A stretch of DNA of 38,815 nucleotides from Alphaproteobacteria bacterium (GTDB taxonomy: Bacteria > Pseudomonadota > Alphaproteobacteria > UBA6615), in contig PBWR01000008.1 of NCBI GenBank assembly GCA_002727315.1, positions 1-38,815 of the forward strand. The letters run 5' to 3'. Numbering within the stretch: position 1 is the stretch's first letter; every line of letters begins with the position of its first letter. This document shows, piece by piece, positions 18,198-28,362 of the stretch. Position numbers and translations under genes: made by a program. The notes under the pieces were generated by a model that saw only the letters and a list, made by a program, of their open reading frames with translations, did no database searches and had not been told where the DNA came from.

Positions 18198-19433
18198 ATG
18201 GCGTTACCGAAGGTTATCGTTCAGCTGTATCCGATGATCCCGGCGGACGGCGAAGAGGACCGCAAGGCCCGCCGGCCGCTGGGTGCGGACACCGACGCCT
18301 ATTACAAGGCGGTCCACGAGTGGACGGACATCATCAAGGCGGCCGACGAGATGGGCGTCTGGGGCATGTCCACCATCGAGCATCACCTGCATTCCGAGGG
18401 TTACGAGGTCGGGCCCAATCCCGGCGTGCTCAACGCCCACTGGGCCGCCCACACCAAGAACCTGCATGTCGGCGCGCTCGGCTATGTGCTCGCGACCCAG
18501 GACCCGATCCGTGTTGCCGAGGAAACGGCGATCATCGATCACTTGACCCACGGAAAGTATTTCGTCGGGTTTGCCCGCGGATATCAGTCACGCTGGACCA
18601 ACATCCTGGGCCAGGCCAGCGGCGCCAAGGCGTCCACATCGGACGGCAGCGACGTGGACAAGCAGAACCGTGAAATCTTCGAGGAACGCCTGCAGATGGT
18701 CCTCGATTGCTGGACCCAGGATTCGGTCGAGCTGAACGGCGCGCACTACCAGGCGCCCTTCCCGATCGAGACCGGCGTCGAGGGCTACCAGGGCGTCGAC
18801 ATCGCGCGCGAGGCTGGCACCGAGGGCGAGATCGACGAGGACGGCGCGGTGCGCCGAATCTGCGTCGTGCCGAAACCCCTGCAGAAACCTCATCCGCCTG
18901 TCTTCCTGGGCGTCCACAAGAGCCCCGAGACGATCGAGTACTGCGCCAAGCACGGGTTCCACCCCTGCTACTTCAACCCGACGGATGTCGTGGTCGACCT
19001 GGCAAAGGACTATCACCGCATCGCCAACGAACACGGCCACAATTTCCGGCTCGGCGAGCGTCAGAACATCGTCCGCCAGACCCGCATCGCGCCGAACCAT
19101 GACGAGCTGAAGCACCGGGTGATGAAGTACGACGTTGATATCTTCAAGAACTTCTACAGCACCTTCGCCAACCACAATGTGGACAAGGCGGATTCCAGCG
19201 ACGAGGCGGCCTTCGAGGCCATGAAGAACACGAGCTTTCTGACCGGCGGCACTGTCGACGACGCGATCGAATACTGGACGGGGATCTTCGAACAGGCCCC
19301 GTTCGAGTACATCACGCTCATCTGGCACTTCGCCCAGCAGCCTAAGGACCTGGTGCTCGAGGAGATGCAGCTGTTCATGGAGAAGGTGCTGCCGGAGCTG
19401 GAAGTGCCTGACTACGCGGCCGCCGCGGAGTAG
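18198..19433 (+). CDS. LLM class flavin-dependent oxidoreductase
   Basis: This is a 411-residue luciferase-like monooxygenase. It has the bacterial-luciferase TIM-barrel pattern: WGMSTIEHHLHSEGYEVGPNP near residue 55, an LATQDPIRVAEETAIIDHLTHGKYFVGFARGYQ stretch near 97-129 and KPLQKPHPPVFLGVHKSPETIEY near 220. These enzymes use reduced flavin and oxygen on a variety of substrates, often in degradation of unusual carbon sources. A GGGAAGGGG-type ribosome-binding site precedes the ATG. The neighbouring IclR and OsmC-like genes suggest regulated catabolism that generates peroxide. It ends 9 bases from the convergent DUF3179 gene. Confidence 0.92.
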   Translation: MALPKVIVQLYPMIPADGEEDRKARRPLGADTDAYYKAVHEWTDIIKAADEMGVWGMSTIEHHLHSEGYEVGPNPGVLNAHWAAHTKNLHVGALGYVLATQDPIRVAEETAIIDHLTHGKYFVGFARGYQSRWTNILGQASGAKASTSDGSDVDKQNREIFEERLQMVLDCWTQDSVELNGAHYQAPFPIETGVEGYQGVDIAREAGTEGEIDEDGAVRRICVVPKPLQKPHPPVFLGVHKSPETIEYCAKHGFHPCYFNPTDVVVDLAKDYHRIANEHGHNFRLGERQNIVRQTRIAPNHDELKHRVMKYDVDIFKNFYSTFANHNVDKADSSDEAAFEAMKNTSFLTGGTVDDAIEYWTGIFEQAPFEYITLIWHFAQQPKDLVLEEMQLFMEKVLPELEVPDYAAAAE

Positions 19434-19442
19434 CGGACACGC

Positions 19443-20447
19443 CTACTGGTGCAGCGTGCCATCTGGTTTGAAGTCGTTGAAGGCGAAGGCAAAAGTCATG
19501 TCGTGGGCCGCATCCAGCATGCCCGCCGGCGTCTTGCGCTGCACCGTCACATAGCCGATGTCGCGGTTCTCCTTGATGTAGGCGCCATCGAGAACGGACA
19601 GCTGGCCGGGCTCCCAGGTGAGGACCAGGTCGCCGACCTCAACACGTTTCTTTTCGCGCAGCAGGTCGATGGCCCAGGCCTGATCACCCACCGCGACGAC
19701 ATAGGCCATCGGGGCGACGCCTTCGGGCAGCGGGATTCCGGGAAACAGGGGTGTCGCGCCGGTGTCGTAACTGTCATCGGCGTTCACGCCGTAATTGCGC
19801 GGAAATCCCGGCGGGCGTTGCAATATGTCGGCGTCGGGAAACGCCGCGGCAAACACGCCGAACGGCTCGACTCGGCTGGGAATGATGGTCAGCCGGGCCT
19901 CGCTGAACGCGCCCACGATCCCCTCACCGGTAAATTGCTGCCACCAGCTGTCGGTCTGGCGGTCATACATCACCAGATCGGAGAAACGGAGGTTTCCGGT
20001 GGTCCCGAAATCCAGGACCCGGTCGTCGACGCGACGATCGAAGACGATCGCGGTGTTGCACAGCGGGCAGTAGGTGACGGCGATGGGCACGCCGCCGAGC
20101 TCGTCGTTGACGATCTCGTGCCAGATCAGCACCGACAGGGGATAGCCGCGGGTTTTGCCGTTCACGGTGACGCGAATCACGGGTTCGCGGTCAGCGTGGG
20201 TCTCTCGCCCCGCCGCGATGGACCCGATGGTCGGCGAGTCCATGGCGCGAATCAAGTCCTTGCAGATCCCACCCGAGAAGATTTCGGCCAGGTCGACACT
20301 GTGTTTCGAGAAGTCGGTGTTCGGCCAGTCGCGTTCCCAACGGTCGATATCCGCGAACGCCACCGGCCCGGCAAACGCCATCGCGGCAATCGCGAACACG
20401 AACCTGAGGGTTGTGTCTCTCAAATGGACTGGCAGACGAGTGATCAT
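19443..20447 (-). CDS. DUF3179 domain-containing exported protein
   Basis: This is a 334-residue protein with a signal peptide: a basic start (MITRLPVHLRDTTLR), then the hydrophobic VFAIAAMAFAGPVAFA, giving a likely cleavage near residue 32. The mature part is the DUF3179 domain with RGYPLSVLIWHEIVNDELGG and the conserved VTYCPLCNTAIVFDR, plus FGTTGNLRFSDLVMYDR. The CPLC pair could be redox-active or metal-binding, but the function of DUF3179 is not established. I chose the ATG at 20447, with GGAG upstream, because it gives a clean signal peptide. It follows cimA on the same strand. Confidence 0.9.
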   Translation of the reverse strand: MITRLPVHLRDTTLRFVFAIAAMAFAGPVAFADIDRWERDWPNTDFSKHSVDLAEIFSGGICKDLIRAMDSPTIGSIAAGRETHADREPVIRVTVNGKTRGYPLSVLIWHEIVNDELGGVPIAVTYCPLCNTAIVFDRRVDDRVLDFGTTGNLRFSDLVMYDRQTDSWWQQFTGEGIVGAFSEARLTIIPSRVEPFGVFAAAFPDADILQRPPGFPRNYGVNADDSYDTGATPLFPGIPLPEGVAPMAYVVAVGDQAWAIDLLREKKRVEVGDLVLTWEPGQLSVLDGAYIKENRDIGYVTVQRKTPAGMLDAAHDMTFAFAFNDFKPDGTLHQ

Positions 20448-20537
20448 CGTCGGAGCTCCGTCATTGTGCCAACAAACTAGCGCGCGAAACCGCTGCGGCC
20501 CCACGACAAGGGCTTCAAATGGGTGTGATCGCCGGGT

Positions 20538-22127
20538 CTAGGCCCGTGCGCGAAGCAGCTTGTAGACGATGGCGTCGCCTAGCGCCTCATAGGCTGCATC
20601 AATGATGTTGGGCGAGATGCCCACCGTGCCCCAGCGGTGCCCGGTCTCGTCGGTGGATTCGATCATCACCCGCGTGACGGCTGCCGTCGCCTGCTGCGGC
20701 GTCAGGATGCGGACCTTGAAATCGACCAGGCGCATGGTCTCGAGCTCGGGATATTTCGGCAGCAGGGATTTCCGCATCGCCTCGTCCAGCGCGTTGACCG
20801 GACCGTTGCCCTCGGCAACCTGAATGGTCGGCTCCCCGTCGATTGCCATCTTCACCACGGCCTGGCTGATGGTGGTCACCTCGCCCCGGGCGTTGAAACG
20901 GCGTTCGACCTCGGATCGAAAACTCTCGACCTTGTAGAAGGACGGCACCTCGCCCAGCGCACGGCACGCCAGAAGCTCGAAGCTCGCCTCTGCACCGTCA
21001 TAGGTGTAGCCCTCGAACTCGCGGCTCTTCACATCCTCGACCAGCCGAGAAAGACGTTTGTCCTTGCTGTCGACATCGATATTCGCATCGGCAAGACGCG
21101 ACAGGATATTCGAGCGCCCGGCCTGATCGGACACCACGATATGGCGGGCATTGCCGACGCTGTCCGGGTCGACATGCTCATAGGTCACCGGATCCTTCTG
21201 GACCGCAGAGACGTGCAGCCCACCCTTGTGGGTGAAGGCCGCCTCACCGACATAGGGTGCCGTGCGGTCGGGCGCGCGGTTCAGCAACTCATCAAGCAGG
21301 CGCGAGACATGGGTCAGCTGACGCAGTTCGTCGGGCCCGAGACCGGTCTCGTACGCGCCGTCATACTTCAGCATCAGGTTCGGCAAGACCGTCACGAGGT
21401 TGGCATTGCCGCAGCGCTCGCCGAGCCCGTTCAGGGTCCCCTGGACGTGCCGCACTCCCGCCTCGACCGCCGCCAGCGTATTGGCAACGGCATTGCCCGT
21501 ATCGTCATGGGTGTGAATTCCCACATGGTCGCCGGGAATATGCTCCAGCACCTCCGACACGATGCGGGTAACCTCATGGGGTAGCGCGCCGCCATTGGTG
21601 TCGCACAGCACCACCCAGCGCGCGCCGGCCTCGTGCGCAGCCTTCAGGCAGGACAGCGCGTAGTCCGGGTTGGCCTTGTAGCCGTCGAAGAAATGTTCGG
21701 CATCGAACAACACCTCATCCTTCTTCGAGCCGGCATAGGCGACACTCTCGACGATCATTGCCAGGTTGTCCTCGCGCGGGATGCCAAAGGCGACATCGAC
21801 ATGGAAATCCCATGTCTTGCCCACCATGCAGATGGAATCCGCCGCGGTGGAGATCAGCGCATTGATGCCCGGGTCGTTGGCCGCGGAATGATCGGGCCGG
21901 CGGGTCATGCCGAAGGCGGTGAAACGCGCATACGACAGGCCGGGCGAGGCCTGGAAGAAGGCGTCGTCGACCGGGTTCGCGCCCGGCCAGCCGCCCTCGA
22001 TATAGTCGATCTTGATCTCGTCCAGCGCCCGGGCGATGGCGCGCTTGTCGTCGACGGAGAAGTCGACGCCGCGGGTCTGGGCCCCGTCGCGCAGCGTGGT
22101 GTCGAAGATATGGATCCGCTCGGCCAT
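20538..22127 (-). CDS. cimA: Citramalate synthase
   Basis: This is a 529-residue enzyme of the LeuA/HMG-CoA-lyase-like family. CimA condenses pyruvate with acetyl-CoA to citramalate for threonine-independent isoleucine synthesis. The catalytic barrel starts IHIFDTTLRDGAQTRGVDFSV, contains GGWPGANPVD and the metal site HTHDDTGNAVANTLAAVEAG with HVQGTLNGLGERCGN. The C-terminal third carries the LeuA-type dimerisation/allosteric domain. The length and the DTTLRDGAQ form suit CimA rather than LeuA. The start is 4 bases after the cysS stop, with GAGGGA as its ribosome-binding site, so it is coupled to cysS. Confidence 0.93.
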   Translation of the reverse strand: MAERIHIFDTTLRDGAQTRGVDFSVDDKRAIARALDEIKIDYIEGGWPGANPVDDAFFQASPGLSYARFTAFGMTRRPDHSAANDPGINALISTAADSICMVGKTWDFHVDVAFGIPREDNLAMIVESVAYAGSKKDEVLFDAEHFFDGYKANPDYALSCLKAAHEAGARWVVLCDTNGGALPHEVTRIVSEVLEHIPGDHVGIHTHDDTGNAVANTLAAVEAGVRHVQGTLNGLGERCGNANLVTVLPNLMLKYDGAYETGLGPDELRQLTHVSRLLDELLNRAPDRTAPYVGEAAFTHKGGLHVSAVQKDPVTYEHVDPDSVGNARHIVVSDQAGRSNILSRLADANIDVDSKDKRLSRLVEDVKSREFEGYTYDGAEASFELLACRALGEVPSFYKVESFRSEVERRFNARGEVTTISQAVVKMAIDGEPTIQVAEGNGPVNALDEAMRKSLLPKYPELETMRLVDFKVRILTPQQATAAVTRVMIESTDETGHRWGTVGISPNIIDAAYEALGDAIVYKLLRARA

Positions 22128-22131
22128 GCGC

Positions 22132-23505
22132 CTATCCCTCGCGCCGCCAGGTTGTGCCGCCGGGCCCGTCCTCGAGCACAATCCCGTCGGCGGCAAGCTG
22201 GTCGCGAATCTCGTCGGCACGGGCGAAATCCTTGGCATCGCGGGCTGCGATGCGCTCGGCGATCAACGCATCGATCGCGGCATCACCGTCGCCCTGGAAC
22301 CAGACCTCCGGGTCCTGCTGCAACAACCCCAGCAGCTCTCCCGCTGCCTTCAGAGCGCCCGTGGCCGCCGCCACGTCTTCCGGGGTCTCGGCCGCAAACG
22401 CCGCATCGGCAGCAGCATGCAGCCCGGAAAGCGCCAGCGGCGTGTTGAGATCGTCATACACCGCATCGGAGACATCGTTCGGCACCGCATGGGCCTCGCC
22501 ATCCGACACGCCCGTCTCATGCAGCGCCAGCGCCCGGTAGAACCGGTTCAATTCCTGCCGCGCCTCGCGGACACCGTCCCTGGTGAAGTCGAGCGGTTGG
22601 CGATAATGGGTCTTGAGAAGCGCCAGCCGCAGCGCCTCGCCGGGAAACTCAACGAGCAAATCGGTGACCGTGTAGAAGTTACCCAACGACTTGGACATCT
22701 TCTCACCCTCGCTCATTAGATAACCGTTGTGCACCCAGGTGCGCGCGAAACTGTCGTCGGGATGGGCGCACAGGGACTGGGCGATCTCGTTTTCGTGGTG
22801 GGGAAACACCAGATCGACACCGCCCCCATGAATATCGAAGGACGCGCCCAGATGTTCCTCGCTCATGGCGGAACATTCTAGGTGCCAGCCGGGCCGGCCC
22901 CGGCCCCATGGGCTGTCCCAGCCGGGCTGATCGTCGGCGGACGGTTTCCAGAGAACGAAATCGGCAGGGTCGCGCTTGTAGGGCGCCACCTCGACCCGCG
23001 CACCGGCGATCATCTCGTCGCGGTTGCGGCCCGAGAGTTTCCCGTATTCGGGCATCGAGGGGACATCGAACAGCACATGGCCCTGCTCGGCATAGGCATG
23101 CTGCTTGCCGATCAAATGCTCGATCAGCGCAATCATCTGGGGGATATGGTCGGTCGCGCGCGGCTCGACATCCGGCGGCAGACAGCCCAGCGCGGCAGCG
23201 GCGGCATGGAAGTTCTCCGTCGTCCGGACGGTCAAGGCCTCGATCTCCTCGCCGTTCTCGGCGGCCCGCTCGATGATCTTGTCATCGACGTCGGTGATGT
23301 TGCGGGCATAGGTGACGTTGCCGTCGCCGTAGGCATCGCGCAGGACCCGCGCCAGCACATCGAAGATCACCAGCGGGCGGGCATTGCCGATATGGATATC
23401 GTCATAGACGGTCGGGCCGCAGACATACATGCGCACATTGCCCGGATCGATGGGCCGAAACGCCTCTTTCTGGCGCGTGTAGGTGTTGTGAAGATTCAAG
23501 GTCAT
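22132..23505 (-). CDS. cysS: Cysteinyl-tRNA synthetase
   Basis: This is a class I aminoacyl-tRNA synthetase that charges tRNA-Cys, 457 residues. The HIGH-type motif appears as CGPTVYDDIHIGNAR near residue 30, with the zinc-site CGP cysteine. The KMSKS motif is EGEKMSKSLGN. The zinc ligand C-H set includes WHLECSAMSEEHLG. I took the ATG at 23505, where homologues begin (LNLHNTYTRQKE); an upstream in-frame start would add 11 residues. It is the upstream gene of a cysS-cimA pair. Confidence 0.97.
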   Translation of the reverse strand: MTLNLHNTYTRQKEAFRPIDPGNVRMYVCGPTVYDDIHIGNARPLVIFDVLARVLRDAYGDGNVTYARNITDVDDKIIERAAENGEEIEALTVRTTENFHAAAAALGCLPPDVEPRATDHIPQMIALIEHLIGKQHAYAEQGHVLFDVPSMPEYGKLSGRNRDEMIAGARVEVAPYKRDPADFVLWKPSADDQPGWDSPWGRGRPGWHLECSAMSEEHLGASFDIHGGGVDLVFPHHENEIAQSLCAHPDDSFARTWVHNGYLMSEGEKMSKSLGNFYTVTDLLVEFPGEALRLALLKTHYRQPLDFTRDGVREARQELNRFYRALALHETGVSDGEAHAVPNDVSDAVYDDLNTPLALSGLHAAADAAFAAETPEDVAAATGALKAAGELLGLLQQDPEVWFQGDGDAAIDALIAERIAARDAKDFARADEIRDQLAADGIVLEDGPGGTTWRREG

Positions 23506-23702
23506 CGGGGGTTCCCGGGGTTCGATTCCGCAATGCACACGGCGTCACCGCGCGCTGACAGGGCGTGTCAGCCGGTAATTCGCCTGCCGGGGCAGCAACA
23601 TCGATGGGAACGAATGTTCATCACGGGGCGCTATATACGCCTCCGTGGAAAGTAAAGCAAATCAAAGGGTTGCCGCGTATGCTCCCGGAACAGAGCTCGT
23701 CA

Positions 23703-23723
23703 TGCCCGGGCTTGACCCGGGCA
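23703..23723. repeat. Palindromic intergenic repeat of alphaproteobacterial type
   Basis: TGCCCGGG (23703-23710), CTTGA and CCCGGGCA (23716-23723) form a perfect 8-bp hairpin, followed by GTCCCGGATGAG. This resembles the short interspersed palindromes that occur in many copies in Rhodospirillales and related genomes, from memory of such sequences. It is the only copy I see here. The 290-base gap between cysS and nadE (23506-23795) otherwise holds no gene. Confidence 0.65.
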
Positions 23724-23795
23724 TCTCGGCACCGTCCCGGATGAGATACGCGGATAAAGTCCGTGTATCACGATCATAGAAAGTAGAACGCGTTG

Positions 23796-25460
23796 CTAAG
23801 CCTTGCCCCGGAATGCGTTGGTGATCGGGTAGCGCCGGTCGCGGCCGAAGGCGCGACTGGTCAGCTTCACGCCCGGCGGCGCCTGGCGGCGCTTGTACTC
23901 CGACAGTTCCAGCAATCGCCAGATGCGCTGCACCGTCTCCGGCTCGAACCCCTTGGCTTCCAGCTCGGCGCCGCCGAGATCTTCCTCGATCAAGCCGTGC
24001 AGGATGGCGTCGAGCACGTCATAGGGCGGCAGGGAATCCTCGTCCTTCTGGTCGGGACGCAATTCCGCGGACGGCGGTTTCGTGATCATCCGCTCCGGGA
24101 TCACATCGCCGGCCGGGCCGAGCACACCGTCGGGATAATGCTCGTTGCGCCAGTGACAGAGCCGGAACACGTCGGTCTTGTAGACATCCTTGATGACCGA
24201 GTAGCCGCCATTCATGTCGCCGTAGATGGTCGCATAGCCGACCGACATCTCCGACTTGTTGCCGGTGGTGACCAGCATCGCGCCCGTGGTGTTCGACACC
24301 GCCATCAGCAGCATGCCGCGCGCACGACTCTGGATATTCTCGGCCGCGACATTGGCGGCCGGTTCGTTGAAAGCCTCGGTCAGCATCTCGTCGAAGGCCG
24401 TCATGGCCGGGCCGATCCCGACCGTGTCGTAGCGCACCTCCAGCCGGTCGGCGAGTTCGCGCGCATCTTCGAGAGAATTCTCGCTGGTATAGGGCGAGGG
24501 CATCATCACGCAGTGCACCCGGTCGCGACCCAGCGCATCCACGGCCACCACCGCGGTAATGCCGGAATCGATACCGCCCGACAGGCCCAGCACCACGCCG
24601 GGAAACCCGTTCTTGTTCACATAGTCACGCAGGCCCAGGACCATCGCCTGATAGATGCGCTCGCTGCCCTCGATCCACTCGGCCACGTCTTCGGTGGCGC
24701 AACTCCAGCCGTCTCCGATCCGGGTCCATTCGGTCATTGTCAGGTCCTGGACAAACTGTTTGGACGCCGCGACGATGCGCCGGTCGGCGTCGAGCACGAA
24801 CGAGCCGCCATCGAACACGAGCTCGTCCTGGCCGCCCACCTGGTTCACATAGATCAGCGGCAGGCCGGTCTCGGTCACCCGGGCAACGGCATAGTTCATG
24901 CGCACATCGACCTTGTCGCGCTCATAGGGGCTGCCATTGGTGATCACCAGGATCTCGGCGCCCGATTCCATGAGGGTCTCGCACACATCCGGCGTCCACA
25001 TGTCTTCGCACACGGCCAAGCCCAGCCGGACGCCGCGGAAATTCACCGGCCCCGGCAGTTCACCGGCCTGGAAGATACGCTTCTCGTCGAACACGCCGTA
25101 GTTGGGCAGATCCCACTTGAACCGGACGGTCTGCACCTTGCCGTCGTCGAGCACTGCTGCCGCGTTGTAACGATTGCCGGCATCATCGAACCACGGCGTG
25201 CCAACGATCACCCCGGGTCCGCCGTCCGCGGTCTCGGCGGCCAGTTCCTCGACCGCCGCCATGGCCGCACGCACGAAGGCGTTCTTCAGGATCAGGTCTT
25301 CGGGCGGATAGCCGGTGATGCACAACTCGGTGCCGATCACCAGGTCCGCCCCAGCACCTGCTGCGGCCAGACGCGCGGCGCGTATCTTGGCGACATTGCC
25401 CTCGATGTCGCCGACGACCGGGTTCAACTGTGCAAGCGTGATTTTGAGCGTGTCGGTCAT
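23796..25460 (-). CDS. nadE: Glutamine-dependent NAD+ synthase
   Basis: This is the two-domain, 554-residue NAD synthetase. Residues 1-260 form a nitrilase-type glutaminase with the triad E45 (GTELC), K115 (RFKWDLPNYG) and C151 (AVCEDMW). Residues 290-554 form the synthetase, with the ATP-loop VLGLSGGIDSG and GNKSEMSVGYATIYGDMNGGYSVIKDVYKTDV. It amidates deamido-NAD using ammonia tunnelled from glutamine, the final step of NAD synthesis. I took the ATG at 25460; a TTG two codons earlier is possible. The nicotinate phosphoribosyltransferase gene is 78 bases upstream, so the two salvage steps are encoded together. Confidence 0.97.
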   Translation of the reverse strand: MTDTLKITLAQLNPVVGDIEGNVAKIRAARLAAAGAGADLVIGTELCITGYPPEDLILKNAFVRAAMAAVEELAAETADGGPGVIVGTPWFDDAGNRYNAAAVLDDGKVQTVRFKWDLPNYGVFDEKRIFQAGELPGPVNFRGVRLGLAVCEDMWTPDVCETLMESGAEILVITNGSPYERDKVDVRMNYAVARVTETGLPLIYVNQVGGQDELVFDGGSFVLDADRRIVAASKQFVQDLTMTEWTRIGDGWSCATEDVAEWIEGSERIYQAMVLGLRDYVNKNGFPGVVLGLSGGIDSGITAVVAVDALGRDRVHCVMMPSPYTSENSLEDARELADRLEVRYDTVGIGPAMTAFDEMLTEAFNEPAANVAAENIQSRARGMLLMAVSNTTGAMLVTTGNKSEMSVGYATIYGDMNGGYSVIKDVYKTDVFRLCHWRNEHYPDGVLGPAGDVIPERMITKPPSAELRPDQKDEDSLPPYDVLDAILHGLIEEDLGGAELEAKGFEPETVQRIWRLLELSEYKRRQAPPGVKLTSRAFGRDRRYPITNAFRGKA

Positions 25461-25538
25461 GGACAAAAACCGTGCCGGGGTGGATCGCGGCGGACGGTAG
25501 GCACCGCGCCGCAGGGTGTCAACGCAGGGGCCCTCGGG

Positions 25539-26720
25539 CTATTTCTGCAACAGGAACTCGCGGCCGACCTTGACCCGCTTGGTGCCGCCATACTCCACGA
25601 TATCGGACGTCGCATAGGTCTCCTGCCAGTCGCCGGGCAGGAAGGAACCGGTGCCGATAGCATCGATCGGCACATCGGCCGCCGCCATCACCCGGCATTT
25701 CTTGGGTCCGAAACCGGAAGACGCCACAATCTTCGCCTTCTCGAACCCGCCTTCGTCGAGGCGCTCGCGCAGATGCCAGAGCGCGGCGGCCGAAACACCG
25801 CCACCGATCAGATGGCGCAACTCGCCCTCGGTGCGATAACCGCGGATCGCATCTGGCGCATGGCGTTCGAGGACGGCATAGCTCTGCGAGGGGTCCAAGC
25901 CTTCGATATATCGCCCACCCGGCGTATCGAGGCGGAGGGAGAGCTTGCCGTCGGCTACCAGGTCCGGGAACCGTCGGCACACTTCCAGGCTGTCGGTGAC
26001 CTCGCGTCCGAAAAAGTCGACCAGCACCGTGAGCGCCTCACCGGGATGGGTCTCTTGGAACATTTCCGCGGCGCGCACCGTGGACCCGGCATAGCCGATG
26101 AGCGCATGGGGCATGGTCCCAAGCCCACCGGCCTGATCGAAGAAATGGGACGTGGCGTCGGTCGCATTGCCGACAAAGCCGATGGCGGAGACCTTGCGCT
26201 TGGCGCGGGCCGAACCCACGGATGCGGCATAGGCCATCAGCTCGGCCATGTCTGGACCGGCGCAATGACGCGCATCGAAGGCCATAAAGGCAACGTTCGG
26301 CAGATCGACGCACATGGCCGCCGCGTTGTAGGCCGCAACACAGGCCGCACCGAGTTTCTGCAGATACAGTGTCTCGAGGTCGACCAGCTCGTGAAAGGAA
26401 CCGGAGATGTAGAGAAGTGGCTCACCGGCGCCAACCCACCGGCCTTCGTCGAACTGCAGGTCGATATCGAATGTGACGCCGCGCGCCTCGGCGACGGCTT
26501 CGAGCCAATCCAGCGCCAGCCGCGGCGCCGAAATCACCGGGCGGCGCATGAACACCGCATAGGTGACTCGGGTATCGCCGAACTTGCCGACGATCTCACG
26601 CGTCTTGTTGAAATAGGTGTCGGTCAGGGCCGGGATGTCTTCGATACGCGGATGGATGTCATCCGAACCCGCGCGCGTTTCATCCGGCGACGATGCGCCC
26701 TTAGATTTCACGGTGCCCAT
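25539..26720 (-). CDS. Nicotinate phosphoribosyltransferase
   Basis: This is a 393-residue NAPRTase-family protein that makes nicotinate mononucleotide from nicotinate and PRPP in the Preiss-Handler route. Visible features are the N-terminal ALTDTYFNKT motif, FMAFDARHCAGPDM, the core SAIGFVGNATDATSHFF (family: GT.A.S), LDTPGGRYIEGLD and, towards the C-terminus, IVASSGFGPKK with DAIGTGSFLPGDW for phosphate binding. The first 20 residues are polar and variable. The ATG at 26720 follows a GGGGGC ribosome-binding site. It is directly upstream of nadE. I leave the symbol open because pncB-type families differ. Confidence 0.93.
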   Translation of the reverse strand: MGTVKSKGASSPDETRAGSDDIHPRIEDIPALTDTYFNKTREIVGKFGDTRVTYAVFMRRPVISAPRLALDWLEAVAEARGVTFDIDLQFDEGRWVGAGEPLLYISGSFHELVDLETLYLQKLGAACVAAYNAAAMCVDLPNVAFMAFDARHCAGPDMAELMAYAASVGSARAKRKVSAIGFVGNATDATSHFFDQAGGLGTMPHALIGYAGSTVRAAEMFQETHPGEALTVLVDFFGREVTDSLEVCRRFPDLVADGKLSLRLDTPGGRYIEGLDPSQSYAVLERHAPDAIRGYRTEGELRHLIGGGVSAAALWHLRERLDEGGFEKAKIVASSGFGPKKCRVMAAADVPIDAIGTGSFLPGDWQETYATSDIVEYGGTKRVKVGREFLLQK

Positions 26721-26810
26721 ATTGCCCCCGCTGATGGCCAACACGGCCGCCGTAGATCAAGGTTGCAGTTTGACTTGCCTCGCGTCCCGGCGAAACCCCG
26801 GTTTTGGGGT

Positions 26811-28205
26811 CTAGCCGGCTACCGCCACGCGCTCACCATTCTCGGCCGCGCTCAGATCACGCTGACGTTTCAGCCGTTCGGCGATCTGGAACGCAAGTTC
26901 GATCGACTGGCTGGCATTGAGACGCGGGTCGCAATGGGTGTGATAGCGATCGCTCAGGCCTTCCTCGGTAATCTCCTGGGCGCCGCCGATACATTCGGTC
27001 ACGTCCTGGCCAGTCATCTCGAAATGCACGCCGCCGGCATGGGTCCCCTCGGCCCGGTGCACATCGAAGAAGGTGTCCACCTCCGACAGGATCGCATCGA
27101 AGGCGCGTGTCTTGTAGCCGCTGGACGACGACACGGTATTCCCGTGCATCGGGTCGCAGGACCACACGACGTTCTTGCCTTCGCTGGCGACAGCGCGCAC
27201 CAGGCCCGGCAGATGCTCTTCCGCCTTATCGGCGCCCATCCGGCAGATCAGGGTCAGCCGGCCGGCCTCGTTGTCCGGGTTCAGGATATCGGTGAGGCGC
27301 AGCAAGTCGTCGATGTCGATCGACGGGCCGCATTTCAGACCGAGCGGGTTCTCGACGCCGCTGAGATACTCCACATGGGCGCCGTCGGGCTGGCGCGTCC
27401 GGTCGCCGATCCACAGCATGTGCGCCGAGGTGTCGTACCACTTGCCGGTCAAGCTGTCCTGGCGGGTCAGCGCCTGCTCATAGACGAGCAACAGCGCCTC
27501 GTGGCTGGTGTAGAAATCGGTCTCGGCCATCTGTGGCACGTTGGCGCTGGTCAGGCCGCACGCCGCCATGAACGCGAGGGTCTCGTCGATGCGCGCGCCG
27601 AGTTCCTCGAACTTCGCGCCCTGGGGGCTCGACTTCACGAAGTCGAGGTTCCAGCGATGCACCTGGTTGAGATCCGCGAAGCCGCCCTGGGCGAAGGCCC
27701 GCAGGAGGTTCAGGGTCGCCGCCGCCTGGTTGTAGGCGCGCAGCATACGCTCGGGATCGGGCTCGCGCGATTCCGGGCTGAAGACCATGTCGTTGATGAT
27801 GTCGCCGCGATAGCTCGGCAGGGTGACGCCATCGACCTCCTCGGTGGCCGACGAGCGCGGCTTGGCGAACTGGCCGGCCAGCCGGCCGACCTTCACCACC
27901 GGGCAGGCAGCGCCATAGGTCAGCACGATGGCCATCTGCAGTAGCACCTTGAAGGTGTCGCGGATATTGTCGGCATGGAATTCGGCGAAGCTTTCCGCAC
28001 AGTCGCCACCCTGAAGCAGAAATGCCTGCCCCTCGGCGACCTTCGCCAGCTGCTCGCGCAGGGCGCGCGCCTCGCCGGCAAACACCAGCGGCGGCTGCTT
28101 GCGAAGTGTGTCTTCGACGTTCGCCAGCGCATCCGCATCCCCATACTCGGGAACCTGCAGGATATCGTGGCTACGCCAGCTGTCGGGCTGCCAGTTCTTC
28201 GACAT
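26811..28205 (-). CDS. Class II 3-deoxy-7-phosphoheptulonate (DAHP) synthase
   Basis: This is the first enzyme of the shikimate pathway, joining phosphoenolpyruvate and erythrose-4-phosphate. The 464-residue length and sequence are those of the plant/Mycobacterium-type class II family: [12 protein letters not shown] near the start, [14 protein letters not shown] with metal-ligand C69, [14 protein letters not shown] for PEP binding, HRWNLDFV, and the C-terminal [17 protein letters not shown]. No separate ACT-like regulatory domain is seen. It lies between gor and the NAPRTase gene on the minus strand, 90 bases from the latter. Confidence 0.96.
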   Translation of the reverse strand: MSKNWQPDSWRSHDILQVPEYGDADALANVEDTLRKQPPLVFAGEARALREQLAKVAEGQAFLLQGGDCAESFAEFHADNIRDTFKVLLQMAIVLTYGAACPVVKVGRLAGQFAKPRSSATEEVDGVTLPSYRGDIINDMVFSPESREPDPERMLRAYNQAAATLNLLRAFAQGGFADLNQVHRWNLDFVKSSPQGAKFEELGARIDETLAFMAACGLTSANVPQMAETDFYTSHEALLLVYEQALTRQDSLTGKWYDTSAHMLWIGDRTRQPDGAHVEYLSGVENPLGLKCGPSIDIDDLLRLTDILNPDNEAGRLTLICRMGADKAEEHLPGLVRAVASEGKNVVWSCDPMHGNTVSSSSGYKTRAFDAILSEVDTFFDVHRAEGTHAGGVHFEMTGQDVTECIGGAQEITEEGLSDRYHTHCDPRLNASQSIELAFQIAERLKRQRDLSAAENGERVAVAG

Positions 28206-28362
28206 CTGAATACCCGGACCTGCGTTCGAGAAAACGCCCGATCCGTCCGTCTGTTTGTTTCACCAGGTCGCGCTATCGCGCGGGGCCATGCCTATAGGCC
28301 CTCAGGCCCACGATGGCCAGTAAAAATCGCACGAATTCAACGGGCTATCAACCAACAGCCCC

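Noticed and set aside
23793-28311. Very long plus-strand open frames (over 1000 codons) across the nadE to DAHP synthase region and across glmU to 38311
   Set aside because: They run antisense to well-recognised genes, have His/Arg/Asp-biased composition typical of antisense frames in GC-rich DNA and resemble no family.
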